From positions 1,407,572,694-1,407,636,693 of the forward strand of contig OY856412.1 in assembly GCA_963693085.1 (NCBI GenBank): DNA of 64,000 nucleotides. Reading direction: 5' to 3'. This document shows, piece by piece, positions 37,901 through 49,612 of the stretch; the stretch's first letter is position 1, and every line of letters begins with the position of its first letter. A program made the translations under genes and the position numbers. Source of the DNA: Alisma plantago-aquatica (lineage: Eukaryota; Streptophyta; Magnoliopsida; Alismatales; Alismataceae). Below the pieces are notes generated by a model that saw nothing but the letters and a program-made list of their open reading frames with translations, was not told where the DNA came from and made no database searches.

Positions 37901-40239
37901 GATGGTAGTTCCATATTTCATATTTCACATATTGCTACATTTGGATTATACCATATTATAATGTACTGTCATGCTTTTTCTTTTTGTGACAAGATATTGT
38001 TGGTGAGTTGAAGTGTGGAACTTATGTTGAATTTGTTTTTATCTTATGTCTTTTGGCTCATAGAAGCAATGTAAACATTACCTTGTTGTCCCATTTTAGT
38101 GAATACGACTCTTTCTTTCATTTATTTAACAATTCTTGTAAGTTACTTTTGGAAATGAACCATCCAACAATTATTGATCTGACTTATAGTCAAATGTTCT
38201 CCTACTTTGGGTATTTAGTATATCTATTTTAGAGTGGGCTTGAGGAGCATATTCACATATTGGACTTGAGGAGTTGGTCAGTCGAGACCATTCAATTTCA
38301 ATCTGGGACGGAGATACTTAAGTGTTGACCTCTATGGTCTTTTTGTGTATTGTGACATGAACTTTTAAATGCTTTGTATATGTTACCATTATCTTAATGA
38401 TGCCAATATTTAGTAAGATTGTTGATGGAACTTTTTAATATCTATTTTTTACATTCCACTACATTCATGTGGATCCTTGAAGTTCACACATAAACATGAT
38501 CAAGTTCAATATATATAATAAATTAAAGGAAAAATTGCATTGAGACTCTATTTCTATGCTATATTGGAATGTTACGATGAGGACCCCAAAGATCATCTTT
38601 TGAGTATGACTTGTGCAATAATGATGAGAAAATAATGAAAAATTATTAAGAGGATGAATACTTAGGTAAAACTCAAGGAAAGTGCAATGCTGTGGGCATC
38701 TAAAAGGACCAAAATGATGGCTAATAATTGTGTATATCAATTGATGGTATTTGTACTTTGACATAATGGACCTTTAGCATTAATTTCACTTCATCTCTAC
38801 TTTTCTCGATCAACTTTTGAGAAAATGTAGTGCATGGAAATTCATCTTATCAAAGTGTCATAATGTGCTAGTCTTGACCTAAAAACTTTAGTACATCATC
38901 TGTATGAACATAATTGATTAAGCAGTGCTTCCATTTATCTACAATGATGGATTCACATGTGCAAGTGTGTCATATATTGCGTTTAGTAATGGATCATATC
39001 TATGCTTTAATATTGTAAATGTATATTATCATTCAAACATCTTTATCTTGTATCTACTCCTCAAAGGGAAGATCTTGCTTTTGACCTTTCTGGAGTACAA
39101 AAGTAATCACATCACACGGTATAGATATCGTGAACTATTATATGACCTAACATTTGTAAGCAAGGGTGGGTGGTTTGAGTAAGCTTGTCCTCCATCATGG
39201 TTTGTGGTTGCCCTTAGCTAGAAAACTCTACATAAGGTTATATGTAAATCTATATAGTTAGGTCAACTTAAGGCATCTTCAACCAGTCTGTCAAATTTTT
39301 GTTCAAACCCATGAACATAACTTGGTCTAACATGGAAGAAAACAATTCTGAGTTTGGATTTTTTCAGTTTGGGTCAGTTCCAGGTTTGGAAGTTTATGTC
39401 CCAACCTAAATGAGGTTAATTTTGAGTTTAATTATATTCGATATGGTTGGTTATCTGTTGATAAATTTGGGCGATTTGGGTTCTAACATGGGTTGCAAAC
39501 CAACATTATATGAACATGTAAAAGAGATTATATGAGCTAGGTTTAGATTTGGCTATAGATTACAAAATTGGGTTCTAGTTCTAGGCTAAATGTGGGTTGC
39601 TCAATCTAGCATCAAAATCAATGTCGAACTAACTTAAAGTGGACTTGAGTCTAAGATTTTGTCAGCCTAGACCCTCAAACTTTGACATCACGTCCTTCAT
39701 TATCATGTATATGATCAAATCTAGGTGAAGTTATCTCCATATCCAACTCAAAAATTGAGGTCATTTCTTTGGTCAGATTTTGTTTCTACACAATTAATGG
39801 ACTAATGATTCATATGATACCACACATGGGTAGTGTCGATCTTTGGATACATTCATGTGGACACATCGACAAAAGTGAATTTTGAACTTAACATCGTTGT
39901 TGGTGGATCCATCATCGCCAGAGGATATGCCACTACACCATGTTTAACACATCACGAGTGAAATTTAAAAGGAAAGAGTACACAATAATATTTAGTGAAA
40001 GCACAATTCAAGTATATTGACCCACATGCTCAAACTTTTTGCAAGCTCACTCTTATTGGATTGGAGTAATATCACCAATTGATCGAAACACGAGTACCAA
40101 GCACAAAGAAACAAAGACAAAACTATCCTTCGATAAAATAGTATGTTGGATACTCTAAGAAGAAGACCATTGATCTATTCATACTTCAATGGCATACATG
40201 TATGTATTTCAAGACAAGAAGCGCAAGCCTCTTTTATAG
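34960..40239. other. Intergenic region, AT-rich
   Basis: 34,960-35,200 should include the promoter and 5' leader of the minus-strand plastid gene. Beyond that the sequence is AT-rich with scattered short frames that carry no recognised domain. No tRNA, MITE termini with duplication or retroelement motif was found, though decayed transposon sequence is likely. Confidence 0.5.
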
Positions 40240-40920
40240 AAGCAATCTCTTGTAGCTACGGGAATGGCGTCTACTACAAGTCTAAATCACGTTGAAGCGT
40301 GTACTTATCCATTTTCCATTTGTCAAATTCTCTCCGGACATTCTAAAGCCACGATACAAAGACAAGAAGCGAAGCGATCCCCATATTCTGAAAACTGGAC
40401 GTATTCTCGCAATAATCTTCAACGTTCTCCCTTGTTGGCATAAAAAAGGAAGAAGAAAGATAACTTCTCGAAGCACCTTATCCGTAGACCTTGGATGCAT
40501 CCATAAGCTTGTCGTAAAGCACCAACCCGCATACTTCAAGGAAGTAAAACATGGCATCACGTTACTTAGCTCCTAGTTACCCCTGTCTTTGCCGTAGTTT
40601 ATTGTATGTATCCCATACCCAGGCACGAACGACCTGTTGCTTCCTAACCGACAACACGAGAGGCCTGACCTCCCTTCCCTAGTTCCCTCACGCAGGGAAC
40701 ACGACTCACTATATTGATTCCTCAGGAGGCAGTTGGAGAGGGGAATCGAGGAAAACCATAAACAAGTGATAGAATTGTGTGCACGAGGAAGCGTGGTCCG
40801 CATCTTAAGGGTACGAAGTATCCACTGCTCGACAGTTGACGCGGCTAAACAAATGCCTCCTTTATGCGGTAATGGATGAGGAGTTGCCAAGAGGCCCATT
40901 CTCAAGTCGTTGTCGGTGCT
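40240..40920. other. GC-richer island, possible organellar insertion
   Basis: Composition shifts sharply from AT-rich flanks to roughly balanced, non-repetitive sequence. Long overlapping frames are open on both strands (40,292-40,576 plus; 40,282-40,560 and 40,573-40,905 minus). This looks like plant mitochondrial non-coding DNA transferred to the nucleus. I recognise no organellar gene in it, so this is a guess from texture only. Confidence 0.3.
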
Positions 40921-43900
40921 AGGGCTGGTTTGTTACGGTGTAAATCAAAAGTATTGGATTTGAACTTAAGGAATTCAGATGTTAATTTTATTTGGTTGAA
41001 AATATGAAAAGAGAACTCTTTGATTTATGACCCACAACTAGCATATTTTAGGGCTGAATTGACATAATTCGTATTGCGCCCTGAATGCGGGCAGTACAGG
41101 CGTGCAGTAAGAACTGAGCATTTCCAGCTACCATACACATAAAAGCTGTGGTCACCTACGTCAATCAAATGGAATCGGTCAAAAGCATTACAATTGACCT
41201 GCAGCTAATCAAATAAATTGCTTGCTAGCCGAAATCAATTTTTTGACATATAGTTTGATAAAACACCGAACAACACCGAGTACACCCTAGCAAACATGGC
41301 TTTATCTCTTCATTGTTTTTGTCACGGAAGAATGGACTGTGATACTAATGACTGTCCCGGGTAGGCTGCCATGTTATTGTCTTCGTCTGCAGTGTTTCAT
41401 ATAATTTAGTCAACTCTTGCGTAATTGATCGAGCTAATAAGTAAATAGTGGGTCAGATTAGAATAAACGAATTATATATTAAAAACATGTTACTTGATTT
41501 GATAGAATGCCCATTAATTTATTGCTTTAGTAGATACGTCACTTGTGTACAATCGGTTGATTTTATTTTCTTCAATTTTAATAATATTTCCATTAAGGAG
41601 CAAGGATCCACAGTCTACACATAAGCGCACAATAGGACCAGGTGTAATTTTTTAACCCATTTTTCTGGTTCACCAGCTTTTGAACCCATAACATGCTCCA
41701 TCCAGCAGCCAATTTTACCAGCAGAGCTAGTTGTTAAGTGCTGATTAATTTTTTCAATGTACTCCAATATTGTCAGAATAAATAATACGAGAGTCAATTA
41801 GTATTCAGTTATATTTGATTCAGATGTCTCATTCTAAGATGTTTTGGATTTAAATCTGGAAGTTGGTTTAGAATTCAAGTATTGCATTGCTCTGATTTAA
41901 GCACGACACACTTACACATCTAGCCACCTTCGTTGTGCAAATAAGATAACATACTTAGTTACTGATCCAAATTTCATCAAAATTTAATCTACATTTAACT
42001 CAACCAGAAAATCAAAGTGGAATACTAACATTGAGAAAGGTCAGAAGGCAATTTAGTCATGTAACTTATTTATGGTTCTAAAGCAATGTGTTGTAGACAC
42101 CACACTCCGCTCATGCTTGTAGGCATCCACACGATCACAACATCCACACACGACATCCACTACATTTTGTTTGTGCTCATTCTTGACGGTGTGACTTGCG
42201 AACACCATGCGATGTTGTTAGCACACCACTTGTAAACCCATAACTTACATAATATTCAAGGATTTCCTTGGTCCTAGGGTACAATATTGGGATTATTGTT
42301 GCTTATGTTGGATCACGTTCAATTTGAGTTCGGGCACTATGCATTGAGGTCCAAAGAATGGGAATCTCTCCCACCCCACCCCAATCACAAAGGCCTAACT
42401 TGTCAAATTGAATTTTGTTAGAAATGCTAATACCTAATCTATGCTTTTGTTTCATTTTCTTTTTATTTGTCTTGACCACAATCCATATGTAAAATCAACA
42501 AGCATCTATGTCTCAACTCATATTGTCTGCTTTACTCGCTTTTGTTTTTGTCCTGTTTCCGTACATCTACCCCCACAACCTCGGGATTTTTATCGTGTGT
42601 CACATGTTTCAAGGAGCTACGCTGCCACGACCTTTTTGGTTCCTCCCAGTTTTCTATTCTGCATTGTTAATCTTTTTACTTACCATACCATCTACTCCTT
42701 CCCCGCTTTGTATTGCATTTGTTAACCCCTCTCCACACGGCCACATGCTCTCCTGCTGCTCGGCAAACGACAAGCTGAACACTGCTCTCTGCGCAGGGAA
42801 CAAAGACCAACGTGACGAAGAGCGGAGTTGACAGTGAGGACCGATCAACAAGGAAAATAAAAGTAATCATACCGCATTTCATGGGGAGTGCTTATGGATC
42901 AATACACTCAACGGTGCTCACGGCCAATGGCAAGTGAAGTCTTGTGTATCGTGCAAGCCACTGTCCTAGATGGATTAAAATGCAATCGTATAATTGGAAG
43001 AACAGTGTGGCCTCGTTGAGTTGTTTGGGTTAGGGTATATGCAGAAGTGGCATTAGTTACTTCATTTGATTATCATCCGTACCTAGGGGAATATTTGATC
43101 TATCGTGCTTCTCTTCCTTCTCAGCCATTTGGACGAACTAAACTTCTAAAAAATCATAACTGAAATCAAATAAAGTGAAGTTGATGAGTCATGGTGTATC
43201 TATGTGTTGACACTTTATTTTGGTCTTCGATGTTATATAAAGATTATACATTGATCCCGATATTAATTTAAATCATTTAATCATCTACCGTTTAACTTAA
43301 TAAATATCAATCAAATGATAAAAGTCCAATCAGAGATGCAAACTTATTCAACCAAAGATGCTTCAACCGGTGAACAATGGTCATAACCTAAGTGACATGA
43401 GTTTGGCCCAAGGACACTAAGGTCAGCTTTGAATGAGAAACAACAAAGGACACATTGGATCCGTTATATTCATACCGAGGGTGTTAAGACTTGAAAAGAT
43501 ATTCCTTGCATCACTAGACCAATTGATCAAGAGTCTTTTGACCAAACATATCACCGTGCATCTTACATAATTTCATTTGTAACATCTAATTTTTATCTTA
43601 TGGATTCATATAGTAAAAATCCTAATATTTACTATGGTCATGGACCTATTCATAAACTCAAAAGAAATTTGTGAAATGAGAAATATTCAATCCAAAATAG
43701 ATGTTGTTCAAATAAAGACTTCACGATGGACCATTATGCTTGAACAAAACCACCGAAGAGATTGAGCATGATCTTAACATCAAATTACAAACTCAATTTG
43801 TCGACTAATCTTAGAAAGTTAGCCATTCAACCAATCCAAATGTGCCGATGGGGCACCCTATAGAGGTGCGACCGTGTTCCATGTGCACTCCAAAATATCT

Positions 43901-45016
43901 TTAATGATTCCTTCATGACAACATAATAATAAATCACAAGGAAGCAAACTGACACAAACAACCATGTTAGAGTGGACATACCACTATTATAACATGTTCC
44001 TTATATAAAGCTGTAGTGACTTGATTTTTAGATAAAAACATTTCCATGCATAATAAATCGAGCAAAGACATACAATAATCATTTCCAAACATAAGATATT
44101 AAATTATAGATGCACAAATCCCAAATTTTAAAATATGACAAAGCAGACATAAACAAACAAGAACATTTTCATATGTAATTACCCATACAATGTTACATAC
44201 AAATACCTAATATACGACTACTAAACCTGAGTGAAAAAATTTCTAATAAGTTACACGAGGGATATAGGGTTCCGTAGGGAAGTCAATGCTAGATAAACAT
44301 GATGATTCATCTTAACATGACATCTCATTAGGTATAGGGGCCCGCTCTACTCAATTGGATCTTCTACAAACTATTGCTCCTAACACTACTTTCCAAATAC
44401 ATTTTTATGTACCAACAATGCATTAACTGAGATAAAAAATCAAGGTAAGTGGTAAGAGATAATCTAATTAAAAGACATAATTGTCACAGTGATCATTGCA
44501 ATTTACTGGTTTGATTGAACGCTTATCGTCTAATTTTACCACCCCTAGTCACCAAATTAAGCCCAATTATGTTTTTTTTAAATCTCAATTCTCCTCATTG
44601 TTTTGATCACATGTATCATTACTTTGTCAGATCTCTGACTTGGAAAGACTCAAGATCCGATCTGGAGAAAGAAAATTTAGATTTTGTGAAGATCAAAGGA
44701 TACTTGCATTGAAATATAAGATTACACTATGTGTTCTAAAAAAACAGAACTTGTTCCTCACCCGTCAGCCAAGAAAAAAAATAGCATAAATTATAAACGA
44801 TAAAGGCGACTTTTACAACATTTTGATGGTTACCTACCATCCACTGATCTGTGAGTACTTGACATAATTCCCAATTACACACCGTGTAACTTTTGGAATT
44901 CTCTTTAGCAATGTTATTGATCGATCAACTACATGGCATGAAAGTCATGCATGTAGTTGTCTGGTGATGACATTAAGGAAAACTAACATGCTATCATCCT
45001 ATAAATAGACTCAACT
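40921..45016. other. Intergenic region, mostly AT-rich
   Basis: No supported gene. Near 42.5-42.85 kb overlapping frames on both strands coincide with a GC-richer patch; one starts with a hydrophobic stretch (MSQLILSALLAFVFVLFPYI) but nothing ties it to a protein family. The rest shows no repeat or RNA gene that I can support. Confidence 0.5.
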
Positions 45017-45239
45017 TGTAACGTCCCAAGATTTGAGTCTTCAGATAAAATGATCTTAAAAGGAATGATTGGACTACCCATATCACCAAGGCGCACCTCT
45101 TTTTTAGGAAGCCCATCACTAAAGAACTCTATGATTAAGCGTGCTCAGCCCAAAGTAGTACTAGGATGAGTGACCAGTTGGGGTTGAGGCTAGTGGTGAT
45201 ATGTGGGGCCATTCACCATTCCTAAAACTCTGTTAGATC
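45017..45239 (+). repeat. Cassandra LTR fragment with well-preserved 5S segment
   Basis: Starts TGTAACGTCCCAAGATTTGAG. From 45,108 it carries CCCATCACTAAAGAACTC, GATTAAGCGTGCTC (5S A-box region) and AGTAGTACTAGGATGAGTGACC (C box), then TGTGGGGCC. This is the best-preserved 5S-like block of the three copies. It stops at 45,239 where a CACTAC terminus begins, so the LTR is truncated at its 3' end. Confidence 0.8.
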
Positions 45240-45299
45240 CACTACTATATAAAATACTTTTTACAACAGTTCCTTTTCTCAATTTACAACAGGTGTTAA

Positions 45300-45925
45300 C
45301 CGTTGTATTAGATCGCGTGGTCTTATGGGGAGGGTGCTTTACACAACATGTGATCGCATGTTGTAATAGATGTATTTTATACAACAGTTGAAACATGTTG
45401 TCTTTTAAGGAGTGGCCTATTGTAATATGGGTATTTTACACAACATGTGATGCACCTGTTGTAATATATATTATACAACAGTTGAACGACGTTGTCTTTC
45501 GCTAAACACACCCGTTGTAATATGGGTACTTTTTACAACATGCGGTTCACCTATTGTAATATATATTATACAACAGTCGAAGCATGTTGTCTTTCACTAA
45601 ACACACCCGTTGTAATAGGTAGGTCTATTACAACATGTAGTGCAACTGTTGTAATATACATGTTTATACAACAGTTGGAGTATGTTATCTTTCCATACAT
45701 TTAACCGTTGTAATAGGATTGTTTAGACAACATGGTGTGTGTCTGTTGTAATATACACAACTTATACAATAGGTTATGCATGTTGTAGTTCACTAGAAAC
45801 ACCTGTTGTAATAGGTGTATTTTTTCATGACAAAATTGTTGTAATAGGTGTGGATAACACAACATGTGTTGTTTGTTGTAGAATCATACATTTTACAACA
45901 TATCATTAACTGTTGTCTTTAATTA
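45300..45925. repeat. Subterminal tandem repeats, about 96-bp unit
   Basis: Roughly six units start near 45,305, 45,421, 45,516, 45,612, 45,709 and 45,807. Each holds ACAACATG and, inverted nearby, CTGTTGTAATA. Arrays of short inverted motifs next to a CACTA terminus are where TNPA-type proteins bind in known elements; that role here is inferred. No matching array is visible at the right end. Confidence 0.7.
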
Positions 45926-46644
45926 GAGTTTGACAGGTCATATATCGAACCAATTGTATTGATCAAATTAACCATATTATTAATAAATTATAATAAATAT
46001 GCAATTATACTTTTTCATTTCACAAACAAATACATAGTTGAAAAAAATTTCCATCAAACCTTGAAAGAAACTCGTACTAAATTTAATTAATATTAAATCA
46101 TCCATACAACGATTCAATAATACAAAGTACTGAGTATCCACTCTAGAATCGAACTAAAAAATAACTAAAAAAGTTACACACATGTCTATGCTAAAGAACA
46201 AATGTCTCCCCCACATGTCACATAATCTTATGTGTGCTCAAGAACACATGTCGCCCACTCATTTCGGACCTCATCGATTTCTTCTTAGTTGAAGCAACGA
46301 CCAATATACTTTGAATAATACTGCAATCATATGACAAATATATCAACATATTGTGATTTTTTCAATTTATTTAGAAATTTGAACAAACTAAAAGAATATA
46401 ATGTTAAGTAGCTTACACATTCAGGAATATTTCTATTTCTCGCATCAAAGATGTCTTTCATATACTTCAGCACATAATACCCGCAATCTGTATTGTTCAG
46501 CTGCTTTGGACACTATACAAAATAATATTAATTTGTTATCCAAATAATTGTGAGAACTTGTTAGCAAATAAGAGGATGGAAAGGTATAAATAGCCAGAAA
46601 ACTTAATAAAAGGTATGTGTAAACAGAATAAAAAATGTTATAAG

Positions 46645-47018
46645 AGTGGCGGTTCATTAGAGACACAATTACTAAAGCTGGATGGCTGCCTAATATGATT
46701 GAGTACACCATGAACTCTATTACTGGAGGAACTATAAATATAGCTTGGAATGGTAAACTACTAGACACTTTCAAAGCGAGAGGGGATTAAGGCAAGGGGA
46801 TCCATTATCCCCCTACCTCTTTGTGCTTTGTATGGAGAGACTTAGTCAGGCTATCAATATGGAGGTCAACAAAGATAGGTGGAGTCCCATTAAATTGTCA
46901 AACAAAGGCCCTAGAATCTCACATGTCATGTTCGCAGACGATATCATCCTTTTTGCGAAAGCTTCCAAAGAACAAATGCAGGTGATCCTCAATTGCCTTC
47001 ATTACTTTGGAGTAGGAA
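46645..47018 (+). pseudogene. L1-type LINE reverse transcriptase fragment
   Basis: RT blocks in order: ITKAGWLPNMIEYTMNSITG with INIAWNGKLL, then after a frameshift GLRQGDPLSPYLFVLCMERL, then HVMFADDIILFAKAS. The last is the catalytic FADD box. This matches the mid-palm of plant LINE RTs. Sequence before and after is absent, so it is a fragment of about 370 bp. Confidence 0.8.
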
Positions 47019-47021
47019 ATA

Positions 47022-47170
47022 GGCACGGCAACGGGCCGGGTTTTTCCAAACCCGACCCGACCCACTTTAAAGACTGTGAGAAAAAACCCGAACCCGAAAA
47101 TATACTGACACTCAAAACCCGCAAACTACTTGACCCGAAAAAACCCGACCCGAAACTACAGATTTTAAAA
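47022..47170. mobile_element. Terminal fragment of a hAT-like MITE
   Basis: TAGGCACGGCAACGGGCCGGG followed by repeated AACCCGACCCGACCC words is the typical left end and subterminal region of a hAT MITE. It abuts the LINE fragment. No opposite terminus or target duplication was found. Confidence 0.4.
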
Positions 47171-48060
47171 ATCCGTAAACACCTGCATATTCTTTTTGTT
47201 CACAACTGTAGCTGGAGCTTAGAGAACCAACAAAACACATAAATCTCTTTTGTTCACAGTAGTACCTAGACTAAAAAAGCATGTATATTCTCGCAGATCT
47301 AGTTTGTTCACGACAGTACCTAGAGCTTAAAAACCCAATAAAATCTATCGCTTCTTCTTGTTCACATCAATACCTAGACTTCAAAAACTAGCAAAAGAAT
47401 TTGCTGGTGTAGTCAAAACTTAAATAAGGCTATTCCGTTCAACCTGTTAAACAAGACATATATATAAACAAGTCATTCCGCAAAGTGAGGATACTTCCGT
47501 GTGAATATCCAACTAAAACCAAGCTGTCATCCATTAACAAAGCTAACTAAAATACAATTGCTATGGAATCACAAATGATAAGTACTCAATCAATTAAGGG
47601 AGATATATTGACATCAGTAGATATTTGATACATGCCAATTACAGAGTTAACTCGGACCAGCATTTCTGTGGGAGGTAATTCTTGTCAAAACCAGTCCACA
47701 TTTCAACTCCCAGATCTGTTTTTAGACAGAACGTTCCCGTCATTCTACGCCAAGCATACACATAGAATCAAGCATCTTATGAAAATAGCTATTGATTAAT
47801 AACTATCATAATTATGATTACAACGCAAGAGAAAGACCTCGGTGGTTCTGCTAAATAAAAACAACGGTGAACCAAACATAGAGACCAAATCTCAGAGCTC
47901 TATCTCTTCTACTAATGGACACATACTTATACAGATTATAGACACTCTGCTGCAATTAAACCAAGAAGGTGATCGGAAAGCAGCAATGACAGGATAAAGA
48001 GGTGGAGGAGGACGATGAGCAACACACACATCTGGGCGGAAGTCCGGTTCCCAGTTTGCT

Positions 48061-49570
48061 ATGAACAATGTAAAGACTACGAGTATACTCTGTCCTTGTA
48101 TGAAGTGTGAAAACAAATTTATTGAGGACCCCAAATTTATTAAGGAACACTTGATATATTATGGATTTTTTCCTCGATACACAACTTGGACATACCATGG
48201 TGAAATGTCTCATTGTCACATGCCTACTAAACTTTCAACACTTCATTCAAATAATGAAGTGGATGACATGATTAGTGATGCAATGATGAGGGATGGTGAC
48301 AACAATGTAGAATACACCAACCTAGATGATTTCCCAACTCTTGATCAAGAAACTGAGAAATTTGAGGAACTTTTAAAGCAAGCTAATACACCATTATATG
48401 AGGGTTGTCAATATTCTACTTTCTACTTCATTTCTGTTCTTTTTGATGTGAAATGTGATAATCATTGGACCAAAAAATCAATTACAGATCTTCTTAAGTT
48501 ACTTTGTAAGGTCTTACCACAAGGAAATAATGTTCTGAAGACATGGTATGAAATTAAGAAGTTGATGTCTTCTTTAGGATTGTCTAAGGAAGTGATACAT
48601 GCATGTCCAAATGATTGTATGCTATATAGAGGTGATAATGCAAACCTGGATGAGTGTTTGACGTATAAAACATCTAGATGGAAGCCTACACATCATAGTA
48701 TGCGAAAGAAATCTAAAAAACTGGCAAAGGTTTGTCACTATCTTCCAATCATTCCTCGACTTAAAAGGATGTTCAATTCAACCAAAATGGCTAATTTAAT
48801 GACATACCATCATACGAGCCCAAGCCGCCTCATGGTAAGATGAGTCATCCTAAAGATTCAGAACTTTGGATGGACTTTGATAGAAAACATCCTGAGTTTA
48901 GTAGTGAGCCTCGTAATTTGAGGCTTGCACTATCTACTGATGGATTTAGTCCCTTCAATATGGGTTATGGTGTCAACCATAGTATCTGGCCGGTTATTAT
49001 CTTGAATTATAATTTACCTCCATGGTTCATAATGAAACAATCATACTTCATGATTCCATTTGTTATTAATGGACCAAAATCTCCAGGAAATAATATTGAT
49101 GTCTACCTAGATCCATTAATTGAAGAGCTAAAATTGTTATAGACAAAAGGTGTGCCAACATATGATGCTGAAAAGGGTGAAATATTCAGGATGCGGGCTG
49201 CTCTATTGGGTACTATAAGTGATTATCCAGCATATAGAATGTTATCTGGTCAAAAAACAAGTGGAACATATGGCTGTCCAGAATGTCACATTCATACGGC
49301 TTCCATTTACTTACCATTCAGTCATAAAATGGCATACATGAGGCATCATAGATTTCTTCCAATTAGTCATCTGTGGAGATATGATGAATGTCACTTTGAT
49401 GGGACCATTGAACTTGATCCCTCCCCAAAATCTCTATCTGGGTAAGAGATAATAGAGTTGTGGAGTGGCTATAAAAATGTCATTTTTGGAAGGGATACAT
49501 ATAATGCATCAAAAAATAAACGGTTGCCTCCTGGTTGGAACAAGAAGAGCATATTTTTTGAATTTCACTA
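48061..49570 (+). pseudogene. CACTA TNP2-type transposase, truncated and broken
   Basis: 48,061-48,210 encodes the end of the transposase-associated domain (LCPCMKCENK, IYYGFFPRYTTWTYHGEM). 48,440-49,570 encodes the TNP2 transposase region: YEIKKLMSSLGLSKEVIHAC, YLPIIPRLKRMF, LSTDGFSPFNMGYGVNHSIW, FMIPFVINGPKSPGNNIDVY, MRAALLGTISDYPAYRMLSG and KKSIFFEF. Breaks: a one-base frameshift near 48,830, TAG at 49,140 where Trp is usual, TAA at 49,443, and loss of everything after KKSIFFEF, including the LMHIEKN part of the family. The 5' end is also missing. The exon array of the next gene begins within 50 bases, so an internal deletion probably joined the two. Confidence 0.85.
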
Positions 49571-49612
49571 GAGATGTCATTAACACTTGTATTCTCTATC
49601 ATATATAGCTAG

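Noticed and set aside
42441..42831. Overlapping frames with a hydrophobic N-terminus, possible small secreted protein
   Set aside because: Several frames are open on both strands, there is no splice or family support, and the patch is isolated in non-coding DNA.
45300..45925. Regularly spaced palindromic repeats suggesting a CRISPR array
   Set aside because: The units are about 96 bp, diverged, and lie next to a CACTA terminus in a plant genome; the spacing is that of subterminal transposon repeats.
46445..46774. 109-codon minus-strand frame
   Set aside because: Its right part is antisense to the LINE RT fragment, and the rest lacks motifs.
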